DNA of 64,000 nt, taken from positions 34,960-98,959 of the forward strand of contig JAOXRU010000503.1 in NCBI GenBank assembly GCA_025800395.1, read 5' to 3'. Shown here in pieces: positions 53,017-61,523 of the stretch. Numbering within the stretch: the first letter of the stretch is position 1; every line of letters begins with the position of its first letter. The position numbers were made by a program, and so were the translations under genes. Origin of the DNA: Flavobacteriaceae bacterium (lineage in GTDB: Bacteria > Bacteroidota > Bacteroidia > Flavobacteriales > Flavobacteriaceae). A model generated the notes under the pieces. It did not search any database, was not told where the DNA came from, and was given only the letters and a program-made list of their open reading frames with translations.

Positions 53017-53187
53017 ACACGAACCTGCAATTACATTTGAGTATTTTAAAAAATCAAAACAATCTGTGTACGCAAGTAAAATTGAACTCCGGTTCTTATT
53101 TTTCAAGCTATAGTTCTCGGTAACAAAAAGCGGCAATTTGGCATTTGTTTTCTACAATTAGCATTTTTTCTGGTTTCCAAAATGCTT

Positions 53188-53221
53188 TTGTTGTGATTTT
53201 TAGGAAATAATAGTATATTTG
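53188..53221 (+). promoter_or_regulatory. rplU-rpmA promoter
   Basis: TTGTTG (53188-53193) is followed after 20 bp by TATATTTG (53214-53221), a near-perfect Bacteroidota promoter. The start region CAGCCGCTTTGG leads into a 60-nt untranslated leader. Confidence 0.8.
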
Positions 53222-53283
53222 CAGCCGCTTTGGACTGAAATCCAAGCAAAAGTTCAATTAAATATTTATTTAAAGAATACGCT

Positions 53284-53997
53284 ATGTATGCAATTGTAGA
53301 GATAGCAGGGCAGCAATTTAAGGTTGCGAAAGACCAAAAAGTATTCGTACACCGTTTGGCAGCGGAAGAAGGTAAAAAAGTTACTTTCGACAACGTATTG
53401 CTAATTGATAATGGTGGAGACGTTACTATTGGCGCCCCGGCTATAGACGGTGCTTCTGTTGGAGCAAAAGTCGTAAAGCACCTAAAGGGTGATAAAGTTA
53501 TTGTTTTCAAGAAGAAAAGACGTAAAGGTTACAAGGTGAAGAACGGTCACCGTCAGTCTTTAACCGAGATCGTTATCGAAAGCATTAGCGCAACAGGAGG
53601 CAAGAAGAAAGCTGCTCCTAAGAAGGAAGAAAAAGCAGCAGCCCCTAAAAAAGCAGCAGCTAAGAAAGCGGCACCAAAAAAGGAAACTGCGGCCAAAGCA
53701 GCAGTTCCTAAGAAAGCGGCACCAAAAAAGGCAGCCCCTAAAAAAGCTGCAAAGGCAGATGATTTAAAGAAAATTGAGGGTATCGGGCCAAAAATCGCTT
53801 CTACTTTAGCCGAAGCTGGTATTAGTACTTTCGCTAAGTTAGCGAAGACCGATGCTGCTAAAATTGCAGAAATCATTGCAGACGTTCGTGGTAATCATGT
53901 TACCGACACTTGGCCAGCACAAGCCAAAATGGCAGCTGAAGGAAAGTGGGACGAGCTTAAAAAATGGCAAGACGAATTAGATGGTGGAAAAGCATAA
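53284..53997 (+). CDS. rplU: ribosomal protein bL21 with long C-terminal extension
   Basis: A 237-residue protein. Residues 1-~103 are a normal bL21 (MYAIVEIAGQQFKVAKDQKV ... RKGYKVKNGHRQSLTEIVI). Residues ~108-155 are a Lys/Ala/Pro-rich tail of AAPKK repeats, like histone H1. Residues ~156-200 form a helix-hairpin-helix domain (DDLKKIEGIGPKIASTLAEA) of the type that contacts nucleic acid. Standard bL21 has about 103 residues, so the last 130 are an addition known from flavobacteria. It is co-transcribed with rpmA. Confidence 0.97.
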   Translation: MYAIVEIAGQQFKVAKDQKVFVHRLAAEEGKKVTFDNVLLIDNGGDVTIGAPAIDGASVGAKVVKHLKGDKVIVFKKKRRKGYKVKNGHRQSLTEIVIESISATGGKKKAAPKKEEKAAAPKKAAAKKAAPKKETAAKAAVPKKAAPKKAAPKKAAKADDLKKIEGIGPKIASTLAEAGISTFAKLAKTDAAKIAEIIADVRGNHVTDTWPAQAKMAAEGKWDELKKWQDELDGGKA

Positions 53998-54037
53998 GAC
54001 TTACCACTAAAGTTTAACAATATAAAACCGTAACAAA

Positions 54038-54298
54038 ATGGCTCATAAAAAAGGAGTAGGTAGTTCTAAGAACGGTAGAGAATCAGAATCGAAACGCTTA
54101 GGTGTGAAGATTTTTGGAGGACAAGCCGCTATTGCAGGAAACATTATTGTTCGTCAGCGTGGTACCAAGCATTATCCAGGAGATAATGTATACGCTGGTA
54201 AAGATCACACCTTACATGCAAGAGTAGATGGTATTGTAAAGTTTGAGAAGAAAAGAAACAATAGATCTTATGTGTCTATAGAGCCTTTTGAGGCATAG
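54038..54298 (+). CDS. rpmA: ribosomal protein bL27
   Basis: An 86-residue 50S protein at the peptidyl-transferase centre. It begins [20 protein letters not shown] and contains [20 protein letters not shown]. The N-terminus begins directly with AHKKG and lacks the cleavable extension seen in Firmicutes. It is the second gene of rplU-rpmA, 40 nt downstream, and is followed by a strong terminator. Confidence 0.98.
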   Translation: MAHKKGVGSSKNGRESESKRLGVKIFGGQAAIAGNIIVRQRGTKHYPGDNVYAGKDHTLHARVDGIVKFEKKRNNRSYVSIEPFEA

Positions 54299-54319
54299 CG
54301 CATAAAGAGCAAACGCATA

Positions 54320-54357
54320 AAAACCGTCTGGAAGTATTTTTCCAGACGGTTTTTTTA
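54320..54357. terminator. bidirectional terminator after rpmA
   Basis: An 11-bp perfect stem AACCGTCTGGA / TCCAGACGGTT with an 8-nt loop is followed by a T-run on the plus strand and has an A-run at its left, so it also ends the minus-strand micropeptide operon. Confidence 0.92.
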
Positions 54358-54456
54358 TTATTGGGTGGTTAGGAATTTGATCAGTAATATTAGCATTAGT
54401 ATTAATGCTAATCCAATCGGGGTAATTTTCTTCTTTTTTTTGTTAAACAAGGTCAT
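54358..54456 (-). CDS. 32-residue membrane micropeptide
   Basis: ATG at 54456 opens a 32-codon frame: MTLFNKKKKKITPIGL, then ALILMLILLIKFLTTQ. A basic N-terminal stretch of five Lys and a single hydrophobic helix of about 18 residues give a typical N-in membrane peptide. It starts 10 nt after the stop codon of the micropeptide at 54467-54559 and ends at the bidirectional terminator. No family is recognised. Confidence 0.6.
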   Translation of the reverse strand: MTLFNKKKKKITPIGLALILMLILLIKFLTTQ

Positions 54457-54466
54457 AACTTAAATG

Positions 54467-54559
54467 TTAAATTAATAGACTGAAAATAAAGATCACAGTT
54501 AATAATAATATTGTTATTAAATTCCATGGCCCAAGTTTACTGTTAAATATTTTTTTCAT
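54467..54559 (-). CDS. 30-residue membrane micropeptide
   Basis: ATG at 54559 opens a 30-codon frame: MKKIFNSKLGPWNLIT followed by ILLLTVIFIFSLLI. It has two Lys, a Gly-Pro-Trp turn and a C-terminal hydrophobic helix. It lies 7 nt after the lipoprotein stop codon, so it is probably translated with that gene. It could assist export, give immunity or disturb membranes; none of these can be distinguished from sequence. Confidence 0.6.
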   Translation of the reverse strand: MKKIFNSKLGPWNLITILLLTVIFIFSLLI

Positions 54560-54566
54560 AATAATT

Positions 54567-55094
54567 CTATTTATCAGCTTCAATACACGCTGCGATGCAA
54601 GTTATACCATAGGAAACTGCAAGAGCATCCATTAACGGAGCGGGTCCATCTGAGGCCGCAATTGCTGCAGCTCCAATGTAGCAGGCTGCCTTGCACCAAA
54701 AGCCACCACGGGCTAAACTAGAGTCCAACTTATAGGATTTGGTTTTAAGGTCAAGTGTGGTTGGGATTATTTGAAATTCGTTTTTGTTAAATACATTATA
54801 GACAATGACTTCTTTCTTGTAATTAGACAAATCAAAATAAAGAGCCTCTTCGTCCGAGTATTCTATATAGCGACCTATTACCATACCATTTTTGATTGTT
54901 GGGAAAGTAAGAAATGAATGATCCACCTTTTGAAGATAACTCAAATCTTTAGCTTGAAACTCGGAGATAAAGTTATTTTCAAAATTTGAAATTGAATTGT
55001 CTTCAATTTGTTCGCTTGGGTTTGAATCTTTGTTGCAAGATATCAATGTTATTGATAAAGTTAAAACAAAAAAAATAATTGTGTGTTTTTTCAT
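54567..55094 (-). CDS. lipoprotein with twin-CX3C hydrophobic C-terminus
   Basis: A 175-residue protein with signal and lipobox ITLISCNKD (Cys ~20). Residues ~25-125 are a soluble acidic domain (YLQKVDHSFLTFPTIKNGMV). After ARGG at ~128-131 the last 44 residues change character: FWCKAACYIGAAAIAASD, then ITCIAACIEADK. They form two Ala-rich hydrophobic helices, each with a CX3C pair, that could be joined by two disulfides. The layout (carrier domain, Gly-Gly, small hydrophobic cystine-stabilised tail) recalls bacteriocin precursors, but no homologue is recognised. Two membrane micropeptides follow on the same strand. Confidence 0.75.
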   Translation of the reverse strand: MKKHTIIFFVLTLSITLISCNKDSNPSEQIEDNSISNFENNFISEFQAKDLSYLQKVDHSFLTFPTIKNGMVIGRYIEYSDEEALYFDLSNYKKEVIVYNVFNKNEFQIIPTTLDLKTKSYKLDSSLARGGFWCKAACYIGAAAIAASDGPAPLMDALAVSYGITCIAACIEADK

Positions 55095-55308
55095 CCTCTA
55101 AATTTTTTAAAATTAAACAATTATAAATAGATCTATTGATCTTAATTTGTAAAAAAGTCTAATTTCATTTTTTTTTTCGATACTATGACAATTGTGATCG
55201 ACAGATTTATGATTTGAAGCGATGAACGGATATCCTTTAACATTCCTTAACCTAAACGTAAACCAATAGTTACTTCTAAGCCGTATAGGCAGCTTATTTT
55301 CGCCTATT

Positions 55309-56886
55309 ATGGCAATTCCCCCTAGTAAAAAAAATATTTTTCTTTTATTCATTTGCTGTTGTAGTCTGTTGCTTCAGGCTCAGGAGCCAGCTGTAGACTC
55401 CTTGTTTTTAAAACATACCCAAGCATTAGCCAAAGCGCAAGAGCATGGAGGGTTAGTTAAAATTGCAGTTGCCCATGCAGATTTGGCAAGTTTTTGCGCA
55501 AGTACGGGTGTGTTTAGCGAGGCCATTAGTCAGTATAACAAGGCACTACAATACAATGGAAAAGTTGTGTTGGGTGCTAAGGAAGTACAGTGGCTAGACC
55601 AGTTAGGTGGGGTGTATTTACAGTTAAAGAATTTTAAAAAGGCAAAAGAATATTTTGAACAGGCCAAAACCTTAGCCATCGCGCAAGAATTGGGTTTAGA
55701 GTTGGCCAAAATAAAATCCAATATAGGTTCTTGTTACGAAAAACAAGGTGCGTATATAGAGGCATTGCGATTGCAAAAAGAAAGCTTAAGTTGGTACCAT
55801 CGAACTAACGATTTTCTTGGTCAGGCTCGGGCAAACGAGCATATAGGGAGTATATACGAAGATCTAGAGCGTTTGGATAAGGCTAAAGCTTATTTCGAAA
55901 AAGCCTATGACTTCTTCAAAGGTGCAAATGCAGAGTTTGACTTGGCTAATGTGTTAAACAATATAGGAGATGTGCATAGAAAAATGGGCGTATACGATTC
56001 GGCATTTTACTACACCCGACTATCTTTAGGAAAAGCGAAGAAGCATAAGCAGTATTTAAAGGTGGCAAGTGCCTACAAAGATTTGGCAAAAACCTATGCG
56101 CTAACAGGGGAGGGAGCCAAGGCATATCAAATGCTAAAAATGGCAAATGCCGTAAGAGAAGAGATTATCTCTAGCGACAATATCACACAAATTACAGCTA
56201 TACAAACGGTTTACGAAACCCAGCAAAAAGAGCAACGTATACAAATTTTAGAACAGCAGAATAAGCGAAGTCAGGCACAGCAAAAACTCTTAATTGTTAC
56301 TATTGCAGCCATTGTTGGGATGGCTTTGGTTGGTTTTTGGAGTTTAAGAAAAAAACGAAAAGCCCATTTAAAAATGCAAATGTATAAACAGCGAACCATG
56401 CAAGCCGAATTAGATAAAAAGGCCATGGAGGAGCAAAAACTACAACAAGATGTGCAATATAAAACGGCAGCGCTTTCTCGCTATAGTTTACATTTGGCAC
56501 AGAAAAATAAAATGCTTTCCGATTTGAGTGGGCGATTGACCAAGATGATGCAACGCTCAAAAATAGATTTGCGTTCCAAGATGGAAGAGGTAGTGAAAGA
56601 AATTGAGTTCGATTTGGCGCAGGAGCAAGAATGGGATGAGTTTATTGGTTTTTTTGAGGAATTGCATCCAGACTTTGTAAGTAGTTTGCAAAAACGCACT
56701 AAGGAAAAGTTGTCTCCTGCAGAATTGCGTCTTTCTATTTTGTTGCGTCTTAATCTAAGCTCCAAAAAAATTGCAGCCATTCTAAGGGTTACGCCAGATA
56801 GTGTTCGAGTAGCCAGGTATCGTCTTCGAAAAAAACTGCCCATAGATTCCAAGGCAGATTTGGTACACTTCTTAACGGTAGTCTAA
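55309..56886 (+). CDS. TPR-containing membrane regulator with LuxR-type HTH (SusR-like)
   Basis: A 525-residue regulator. A signal sequence (LFICCCSLLLQAQ) exports residues ~25-310, which contain about seven TPR units (ALQYNGKVVLGAKEV, YFEQAKTLAIAQELGLELAK, IGDVHRKMGVYDSAFYYTRL). A membrane helix at ~327-347 (IVTIAAIVGMALVGF) leads to a cytoplasmic coiled coil and a C-terminal HTH (~465-515, LSPAELRLSILLRLNLSSKK, IAAILRVTPDSVRVARYRLR). This is the common Bacteroidota one-component architecture for nutrient-uptake loci. It probably controls the TonB receptor-phytase operon immediately downstream, perhaps via the 17-bp repeats at 56940-56989. Confidence 0.88.
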   Translation: MAIPPSKKNIFLLFICCCSLLLQAQEPAVDSLFLKHTQALAKAQEHGGLVKIAVAHADLASFCASTGVFSEAISQYNKALQYNGKVVLGAKEVQWLDQLGGVYLQLKNFKKAKEYFEQAKTLAIAQELGLELAKIKSNIGSCYEKQGAYIEALRLQKESLSWYHRTNDFLGQARANEHIGSIYEDLERLDKAKAYFEKAYDFFKGANAEFDLANVLNNIGDVHRKMGVYDSAFYYTRLSLGKAKKHKQYLKVASAYKDLAKTYALTGEGAKAYQMLKMANAVREEIISSDNITQITAIQTVYETQQKEQRIQILEQQNKRSQAQQKLLIVTIAAIVGMALVGFWSLRKKRKAHLKMQMYKQRTMQAELDKKAMEEQKLQQDVQYKTAALSRYSLHLAQKNKMLSDLSGRLTKMMQRSKIDLRSKMEEVVKEIEFDLAQEQEWDEFIGFFEELHPDFVSSLQKRTKEKLSPAELRLSILLRLNLSSKKIAAILRVTPDSVRVARYRLRKKLPIDSKADLVHFLTVV

Positions 56887-56939
56887 CAAAAAACAGCAAT
56901 TGTTGCATCAAAGTTACTTAGATGTTAAGTCAATGTTTT

Positions 56940-56989
56940 TGTTGCCTCTTTGTTGCTGTTGTTGTTTTAAAATGTTGCCTCTTTGTTGC
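56940..56989 (+). promoter_or_regulatory. 17-bp direct repeats, probable operator
   Basis: TGTTGCCTCTTTGTTGC occurs perfectly at 56940-56956 and 56973-56989, with starts 33 bp apart (three helical turns). A partial match (ATTGTTGCATC) precedes them at 56899-56909. They end 33 bp before the -7 box of the TonB receptor gene, where an activator would bind. Confidence 0.65.
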
Positions 56990-57022
56990 CATTCTCTTAA
57001 CCTTCTATTTAATTGACAAACA

Positions 57023-57030
57023 TACATTTG
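57023..57030 (+). promoter_or_regulatory. -7 box of the TonB receptor-phytase operon
   Basis: TACATTTG fits TAnnTTTG, 21 nt before the ATG at 57052. No -33 TTG is present at normal spacing, which fits an activator-dependent promoter. Confidence 0.6.
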
Positions 57031-57051
57031 ACCAAAACTAAAACAAGTATA

Positions 57052-59844
57052 ATGAAACGGACAAAAAAACTAAACTTACTATGGTTGTTGCTTTTTGCAG
57101 CCCTGTTTACGCAAGCAGTTCAGGCACAAAGAGGGAACATTCAAGGAACAATTACAGATGAAAGCGGACTTGTAGTACCATTTGGTTCTGTAATGATAGA
57201 TGCGCTTAAAAAAGGAGTGGTGTCGGATGTAAACGGAAAATTTTTATTTGTAGATGTACCAGCAGGAACCCATACCGTAAAGGTACAATACTTAGGCTAT
57301 GCTACTAAAGAGGTAGAAGCAAATGTAGTTGCAGGACAAACTACAGTGGTGCGCATACAAATTTTGCCACAAGCAGAGAGCTTAGAAGAAGTAACAGTTT
57401 TGGGAAGTAACGGACAGGCAAAAGCATTAAATGCCCAAAAAAACAAATGGAATATCACCAATGTGGTGTCTACCGATCAGATTGGAAAATTCCCAGACGC
57501 CAATATTGGAGATGCGGTAAAACGTATTGCTGGTGTTACCATGCAAGTAGACCAGGGAGAAGCCCGTAATATAATTGTTCGTGGTTTGGCGCCAGAATTA
57601 AACTCGGTTACCCTAAACGGTAGTAGAATTCCGTCTGCGGAAGGAGACAATAGAAATATACAAATGGACCTTATCCCATCGGATATGATCCAAACTATAG
57701 AAGTAAATAAGGCAGTTACTCCAGATATGGATGGCGATGCACTTGGAGGATCGGTTAACTTGGTAACACGTACTTCTCCAGAGCAATTCCGTTTCTCTGC
57801 TACTTTAGGTTCTGGAATCAATTTTATACATGACAAAAGAATTTTAAACGGATCGTTTTTGGTAGGAGATCGTACCGAAAACAAAAAATTTGGATGGATG
57901 ATAGGTGCATCTTTACACGATAGCGATTTCGGATCGGATAATATAGAATTTGAATGGGACGATAGTGAAGATGCTTTTATCAAAGAGCATGATATCCGCA
58001 CCTATTTGGTACAACGTATTCGTAGAAGTGTCTCTGCAAATTTCGATTACGCATTTACTCCAGATCATGTGCTTAGCTTTAAATCCATGTACAACTGGAG
58101 AGATGATAGAGAGAATCGTTACCGCTTGCGATACAAAGATATCGAAGAAGATGGGGGGCAAATTATTGCAGAAGTAAGAAGACAAACCAAAGGAGGTATA
58201 GACAACAATAGAAACAAAAACACCCGCTTGGAAGACCAGCGTATGCAAAACTACAGTTTGGGTGGAGAGCATCTTTTTGGTAAAGTAAAAGTAGACTGGA
58301 TGGCCGCTTATTCTAAAGCTTCAGAAGAGCGTTTAAACGAAAGATATATCGAGTATCGTGTAAAAGATGTGGCAGTAAACACCAATTTGTCCGATTTGCG
58401 CAAGCCTGTGATTTCTGCTGTAAATGCTGCAGACGTAGATGTAGATCAGTTTGAATTAAAAGACATTAGTGAAGAAAACAAATATACAGATGAGAAAGAT
58501 TTTAATGCATTTTTAAATTTCGAAATTCCAGCGGATTTCTTCGGACAAGGAAATGGTACGGTAAAGTTTGGTGGTCGTTTAAAGTTAAAGGATAAGGAAA
58601 GAGAGAACGATTATTTTGAGTATGGAGATGAGACCGATGCATACGAGATTATGGGGAGTCAGCCACTAGTAAACAAAACCAATGCCGATTTTTTGGCTGG
58701 GAGTCAATATGCGGCTGGACAGTTTGTAGACCCTTCGTTTTTAGGAAATTTAGATCTTTACAATGCTTCATTATTTGAGAAAGAAGATATCCCAGATGAG
58801 TATTTGGGAGAGAACTATACCGCTAAAGAAGATGTGTTTGCTGCTTATGCAATGACCAACCAAAACATAGCGGAGAACTTTTCTGTTATGGCTGGTGTTC
58901 GTTTAGAGAGCACTAAAACGGAGGCTACTGGTAATGTAGTGAATTACGATAGCGAAGGAGATTATGACGGACACGCTGCAATAACCAAGGAAAATACCTA
59001 TAGCAATATATTACCTTCGGTACATTTTAAATATAATATGAATCCAAATACCATATTGCGTTTTGCTTGGACCAATACTATGGCACGTCCAAATTATAAA
59101 GACCTGGTTCCTTATCAGAATATCATTAATGAAGATGGAGAAATTGAATCAGGGAATTCAGATTTAGAAGCAACTACTTCTATGAATTTCGATTTCATGG
59201 CAGAACATTATTTCAAAAGCGTAGGAATCATTTCTGGAGGTTTATTCTATAAAGACATTAAAAACTTTATTTACACTTCTACCTTTGAAGCTACAGGCAC
59301 AACCTATGGTGCTGGTACAGATGGATACGATGTTTTTCAGCCTCAGAATGGAGATGATGCAAGCATATTCGGAGCCGAGATTAACTTCCAGCGTCAGCTA
59401 GATTTCTTACCAGGCTTTGCTAGAAACTTTAATTTAATGCTAAACTATACCTACCTAACTACCGACGCTACAGGTATTAAAAATGAGGATGGCGATCTTA
59501 GAGACGACGTAGATTTACCAGGTACAGCACCACATATGTTTAATGGATCTTTAGCCTATGTAGGGAAAAAATTAAATATGCGTTTATCTGCTAACTTCTC
59601 CGATGCTTATGTAGACGAAGTAGGTGGTAATAAATGGGAAGATCGTTACTACGGACAACAGTTTTTAATGGATTTTAATGCATCTTTCGCCATTAATAAA
59701 AACTGGAGTATTTATATGGATGTGAATAATCTTACCGATCAGGAATTGCGTTACTATCAAGGGGTAAAAGACCGCACCATGCAAGCAGAATGGTATGGTC
59801 GTAGACTTACTTTTGGAGTGAAGTATAATTTCTTTGGAAAATAA
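57052..59844 (+). CDS. TonB-dependent receptor
   Basis: About 930 residues from the ATG at 57052 (MKRTKKLNLLWLLLFAALFT); an upstream TTG adds a non-signal stretch. Domain order: signal peptide to VQAQ, CarboxypepD_reg-like (~30-105, IQGTITDESGLVVPFGSVMI), plug (~125-240, IGDAVKRIAGVTMQVDQGEA and IVRGLAPELNSVTLNGSRIP, DMIQTIEVNKAVTPDMDGDA) and a barrel ending VKYNFFGK. It is of the kind often paired with phosphate- or glycan-releasing enzymes; here the phytase gene follows, so import of a phytate breakdown product is likely. An intercistronic hairpin separates the two. Confidence 0.95.
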   Translation: MKRTKKLNLLWLLLFAALFTQAVQAQRGNIQGTITDESGLVVPFGSVMIDALKKGVVSDVNGKFLFVDVPAGTHTVKVQYLGYATKEVEANVVAGQTTVVRIQILPQAESLEEVTVLGSNGQAKALNAQKNKWNITNVVSTDQIGKFPDANIGDAVKRIAGVTMQVDQGEARNIIVRGLAPELNSVTLNGSRIPSAEGDNRNIQMDLIPSDMIQTIEVNKAVTPDMDGDALGGSVNLVTRTSPEQFRFSATLGSGINFIHDKRILNGSFLVGDRTENKKFGWMIGASLHDSDFGSDNIEFEWDDSEDAFIKEHDIRTYLVQRIRRSVSANFDYAFTPDHVLSFKSMYNWRDDRENRYRLRYKDIEEDGGQIIAEVRRQTKGGIDNNRNKNTRLEDQRMQNYSLGGEHLFGKVKVDWMAAYSKASEERLNERYIEYRVKDVAVNTNLSDLRKPVISAVNAADVDVDQFELKDISEENKYTDEKDFNAFLNFEIPADFFGQGNGTVKFGGRLKLKDKERENDYFEYGDETDAYEIMGSQPLVNKTNADFLAGSQYAAGQFVDPSFLGNLDLYNASLFEKEDIPDEYLGENYTAKEDVFAAYAMTNQNIAENFSVMAGVRLESTKTEATGNVVNYDSEGDYDGHAAITKENTYSNILPSVHFKYNMNPNTILRFAWTNTMARPNYKDLVPYQNIINEDGEIESGNSDLEATTSMNFDFMAEHYFKSVGIISGGLFYKDIKNFIYTSTFEATGTTYGAGTDGYDVFQPQNGDDASIFGAEINFQRQLDFLPGFARNFNLMLNYTYLTTDATGIKNEDGDLRDDVDLPGTAPHMFNGSLAYVGKKLNMRLSANFSDAYVDEVGGNKWEDRYYGQQFLMDFNASFAINKNWSIYMDVNNLTDQELRYYQGVKDRTMQAEWYGRRLTFGVKYNFFGK

Positions 59845-59855
59845 AATAGAAGAAC

Positions 59856-59907
59856 TTAAACACTACAGTAGGGAAGGCTTTGGGGTCTTTTCTACTTTGG
59901 TGTTTAA
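59856..59907 (+). other. intercistronic hairpin between receptor and phytase genes
   Basis: TTAAACAC (59856-59863) and GTGTTTAA (59900-59907) form a perfect 8-bp outer stem, with AGTAG / CTACT inside. No T-run follows. It may stabilise the receptor mRNA. Confidence 0.5.
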
Positions 59908-59922
59908 AATATAGGAAGCCTG

Positions 59923-60933
59923 ATGAAATATACAATAGGAATGATGCTCGCTCTAGTAGTGGTGGCATGTAAAAAGAATAATTTACCAGAAATAAAAGCC
60001 AAAGTAATAACAGAGCAAACGGTAAACGATACCGACGATCCAGCAATTTGGGTGAACAAGGCCAATCCCGAAGCAAGTATCGTATTTGGAACCGATAAAG
60101 AAAGCAATGGTGCTATTTATGCCTTTGATTTGGATGGGAAGATAATAGAAGAAAAAACTATTAAAAATATGCAGCGTCCAAACAATGTAGACTTGGTTTA
60201 TGGTTTTCCGCTTACCGATAGTACTAGTACAGATATTATAGTGTTTACCGAGCGGGAGAAGATGCAAATACGCATGTTTTCGGTGCCAGATATGACACCA
60301 TTGGACAATGGTGGTTTTCCGGTATTTACAGATGCAACAGGGGAGGAGCAATTGCCAATGGGAGTTGCATTGTATCAAAACCCAAAGACCAAGGCGGTTT
60401 CTGCCATTGTTGGTAGAAAGACAGGGCCTGCCAAAAACTACTTATACCAATATGGTTTTAGTGTAGATAGTTTAGGCACAGTAAAGGCAGAATTGTTGCG
60501 TAAGTTTGGTGCTTTTAGTGGCAAAAAAGAAATTGAGGCTATAGCAGTAGATCCTGAAATGGGTTTTGTGTATTATTCGGATGAGCAGCATGCCATACGC
60601 AAATATCATGCAGATCCGGCTAAAGGAGATGCAGAGATAAGTAGCTTTGGTGGCGATAAGTTCCAAGAAGATATAGAAGGTATTGCCATTGCCAGATACG
60701 GAGAAAAGGGATACATTATTGTGTCTAATCAGCAGAAGCACAGTTTTGTAATTTTTGACCGTCTTACCAATGCATATGTCAACGAAGTTAATCTCGGCAC
60801 CGTAGAAACCGATGGTTGCGATGTAACAACCGAGGCTCTGGGAGCCAAGTTTCCAAATGGGCTAATGGTGTCTATGAACGATAATAAAAACTTTTACTAC
60901 CATGATTTGGGAGAAGTATTAAAAAATAATTAA
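59923..60933 (+). CDS. beta-propeller 3-phytase lipoprotein
   Basis: A 336-residue lipoprotein (lipobox LVVVACKK, Cys ~16) with the BPP phytase fold. Recognisable segments are DTDDPAIWVNKANPEASIVF, TDKESNGAIYAFDLDGK, NNVDLVYGF, EIEAIAVDPEMGFVYYSDEQ and FQEDIEGIAIARYGEKGYII, which supply calcium and phosphate ligands. The enzyme removes phosphate from myo-inositol hexakisphosphate at neutral pH with Ca2+. Located after a TonB receptor and a TPR regulator, it should act at the cell surface or in the periplasm. Confidence 0.93.
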   Translation: MKYTIGMMLALVVVACKKNNLPEIKAKVITEQTVNDTDDPAIWVNKANPEASIVFGTDKESNGAIYAFDLDGKIIEEKTIKNMQRPNNVDLVYGFPLTDSTSTDIIVFTEREKMQIRMFSVPDMTPLDNGGFPVFTDATGEEQLPMGVALYQNPKTKAVSAIVGRKTGPAKNYLYQYGFSVDSLGTVKAELLRKFGAFSGKKEIEAIAVDPEMGFVYYSDEQHAIRKYHADPAKGDAEISSFGGDKFQEDIEGIAIARYGEKGYIIVSNQQKHSFVIFDRLTNAYVNEVNLGTVETDGCDVTTEALGAKFPNGLMVSMNDNKNFYYHDLGEVLKNN

Positions 60934-60961
60934 TTGGTTGTCACAATTAGTTTGTTTGTTT

Positions 60962-60989
60962 AAAATCGGGGGTACAGCCCCCGATTTTT
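60962..60989 (+). terminator. phytase operon terminator
   Basis: AAAATCGGGGG / CCCCCGATTTT, an 11-bp perfect stem with loop TACAG followed by T residues. Confidence 0.93.
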
Positions 60990-61068
60990 TTTGTTTTTAG
61001 AATTTGCTTACTTTGTAATGCCATTTCAGACGGGGAATGGTATAACGTATAAATCAATTTTCAAAACC

Positions 61069-61518
61069 ATGTTAAAAAAAATACTATTGGGTTTATTGGT
61101 AATTTTCATTATTGCCCAGTTTTTCAGACCAGAGAAGAATCAACATCTGAGGGATTTGAATGAAGATTTTTTGCGGGTAATGGATCCACCATTAGCTATC
61201 GGGAGAGATATAAAGGCGGCATGTTATGATTGTCATTCCAACTATACCAATTATCCTTGGTATAGTAATATCAACCCCATTTCGTATTGGATGGCGGATC
61301 ATATAAAGCACGGCAAGGGAAACCTCAATTTTTCCGAGTGGACCAAATATGATACAGAAACCCAAATTCACAAGCTAGAGGAGTTTGTTGAAGAAGCGAA
61401 AGGGCGCCATATGCCTATCAAGGGCTACCTTATTACACACAAAGAGGCGCGACTAAACAACGAACAGCTTGCCAAAATGATTGCTTGGGTAGAAACTGTA
61501 AAAAAATCCTTGCAATAG
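61069..61518 (+). CDS. membrane-anchored heme-binding domain protein
   Basis: About 149 residues from ATG 61069 (MLKKILLGLLVIFIIAQFF); the longer frame from 60991 would put 26 residues before the signal anchor. One N-terminal helix (residues ~5-20) is followed by a haem-bd type domain with a CxxCH motif (AACYDCHSNYTNYPWYSNIN), WMADHIKHGKG and GRHMPIKGY. The CXXCH indicates covalent c-type heme in the periplasm. The function is unknown; it may be an electron-transfer or sensor protein. A -7-like TACTTTG lies near 61009-61015. Confidence 0.88.
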   Translation: MLKKILLGLLVIFIIAQFFRPEKNQHLRDLNEDFLRVMDPPLAIGRDIKAACYDCHSNYTNYPWYSNINPISYWMADHIKHGKGNLNFSEWTKYDTETQIHKLEEFVEEAKGRHMPIKGYLITHKEARLNNEQLAKMIAWVETVKKSLQ

Positions 61519-61523
61519 GCTAA

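Noticed and set aside
53553..53876. Minus-strand Ala/Phe-rich frame opposite the rplU tail
   Set aside because: It is the mirror of the AAPKK repeats and has no promoter or ribosome-binding signal.
55113..55352. Minus-strand 79-residue frame between the lipoprotein and TPR regulator
   Set aside because: It overlaps the start of the regulator, has no hydrophobic or family signature, and lies in an AT-rich divergent promoter region.
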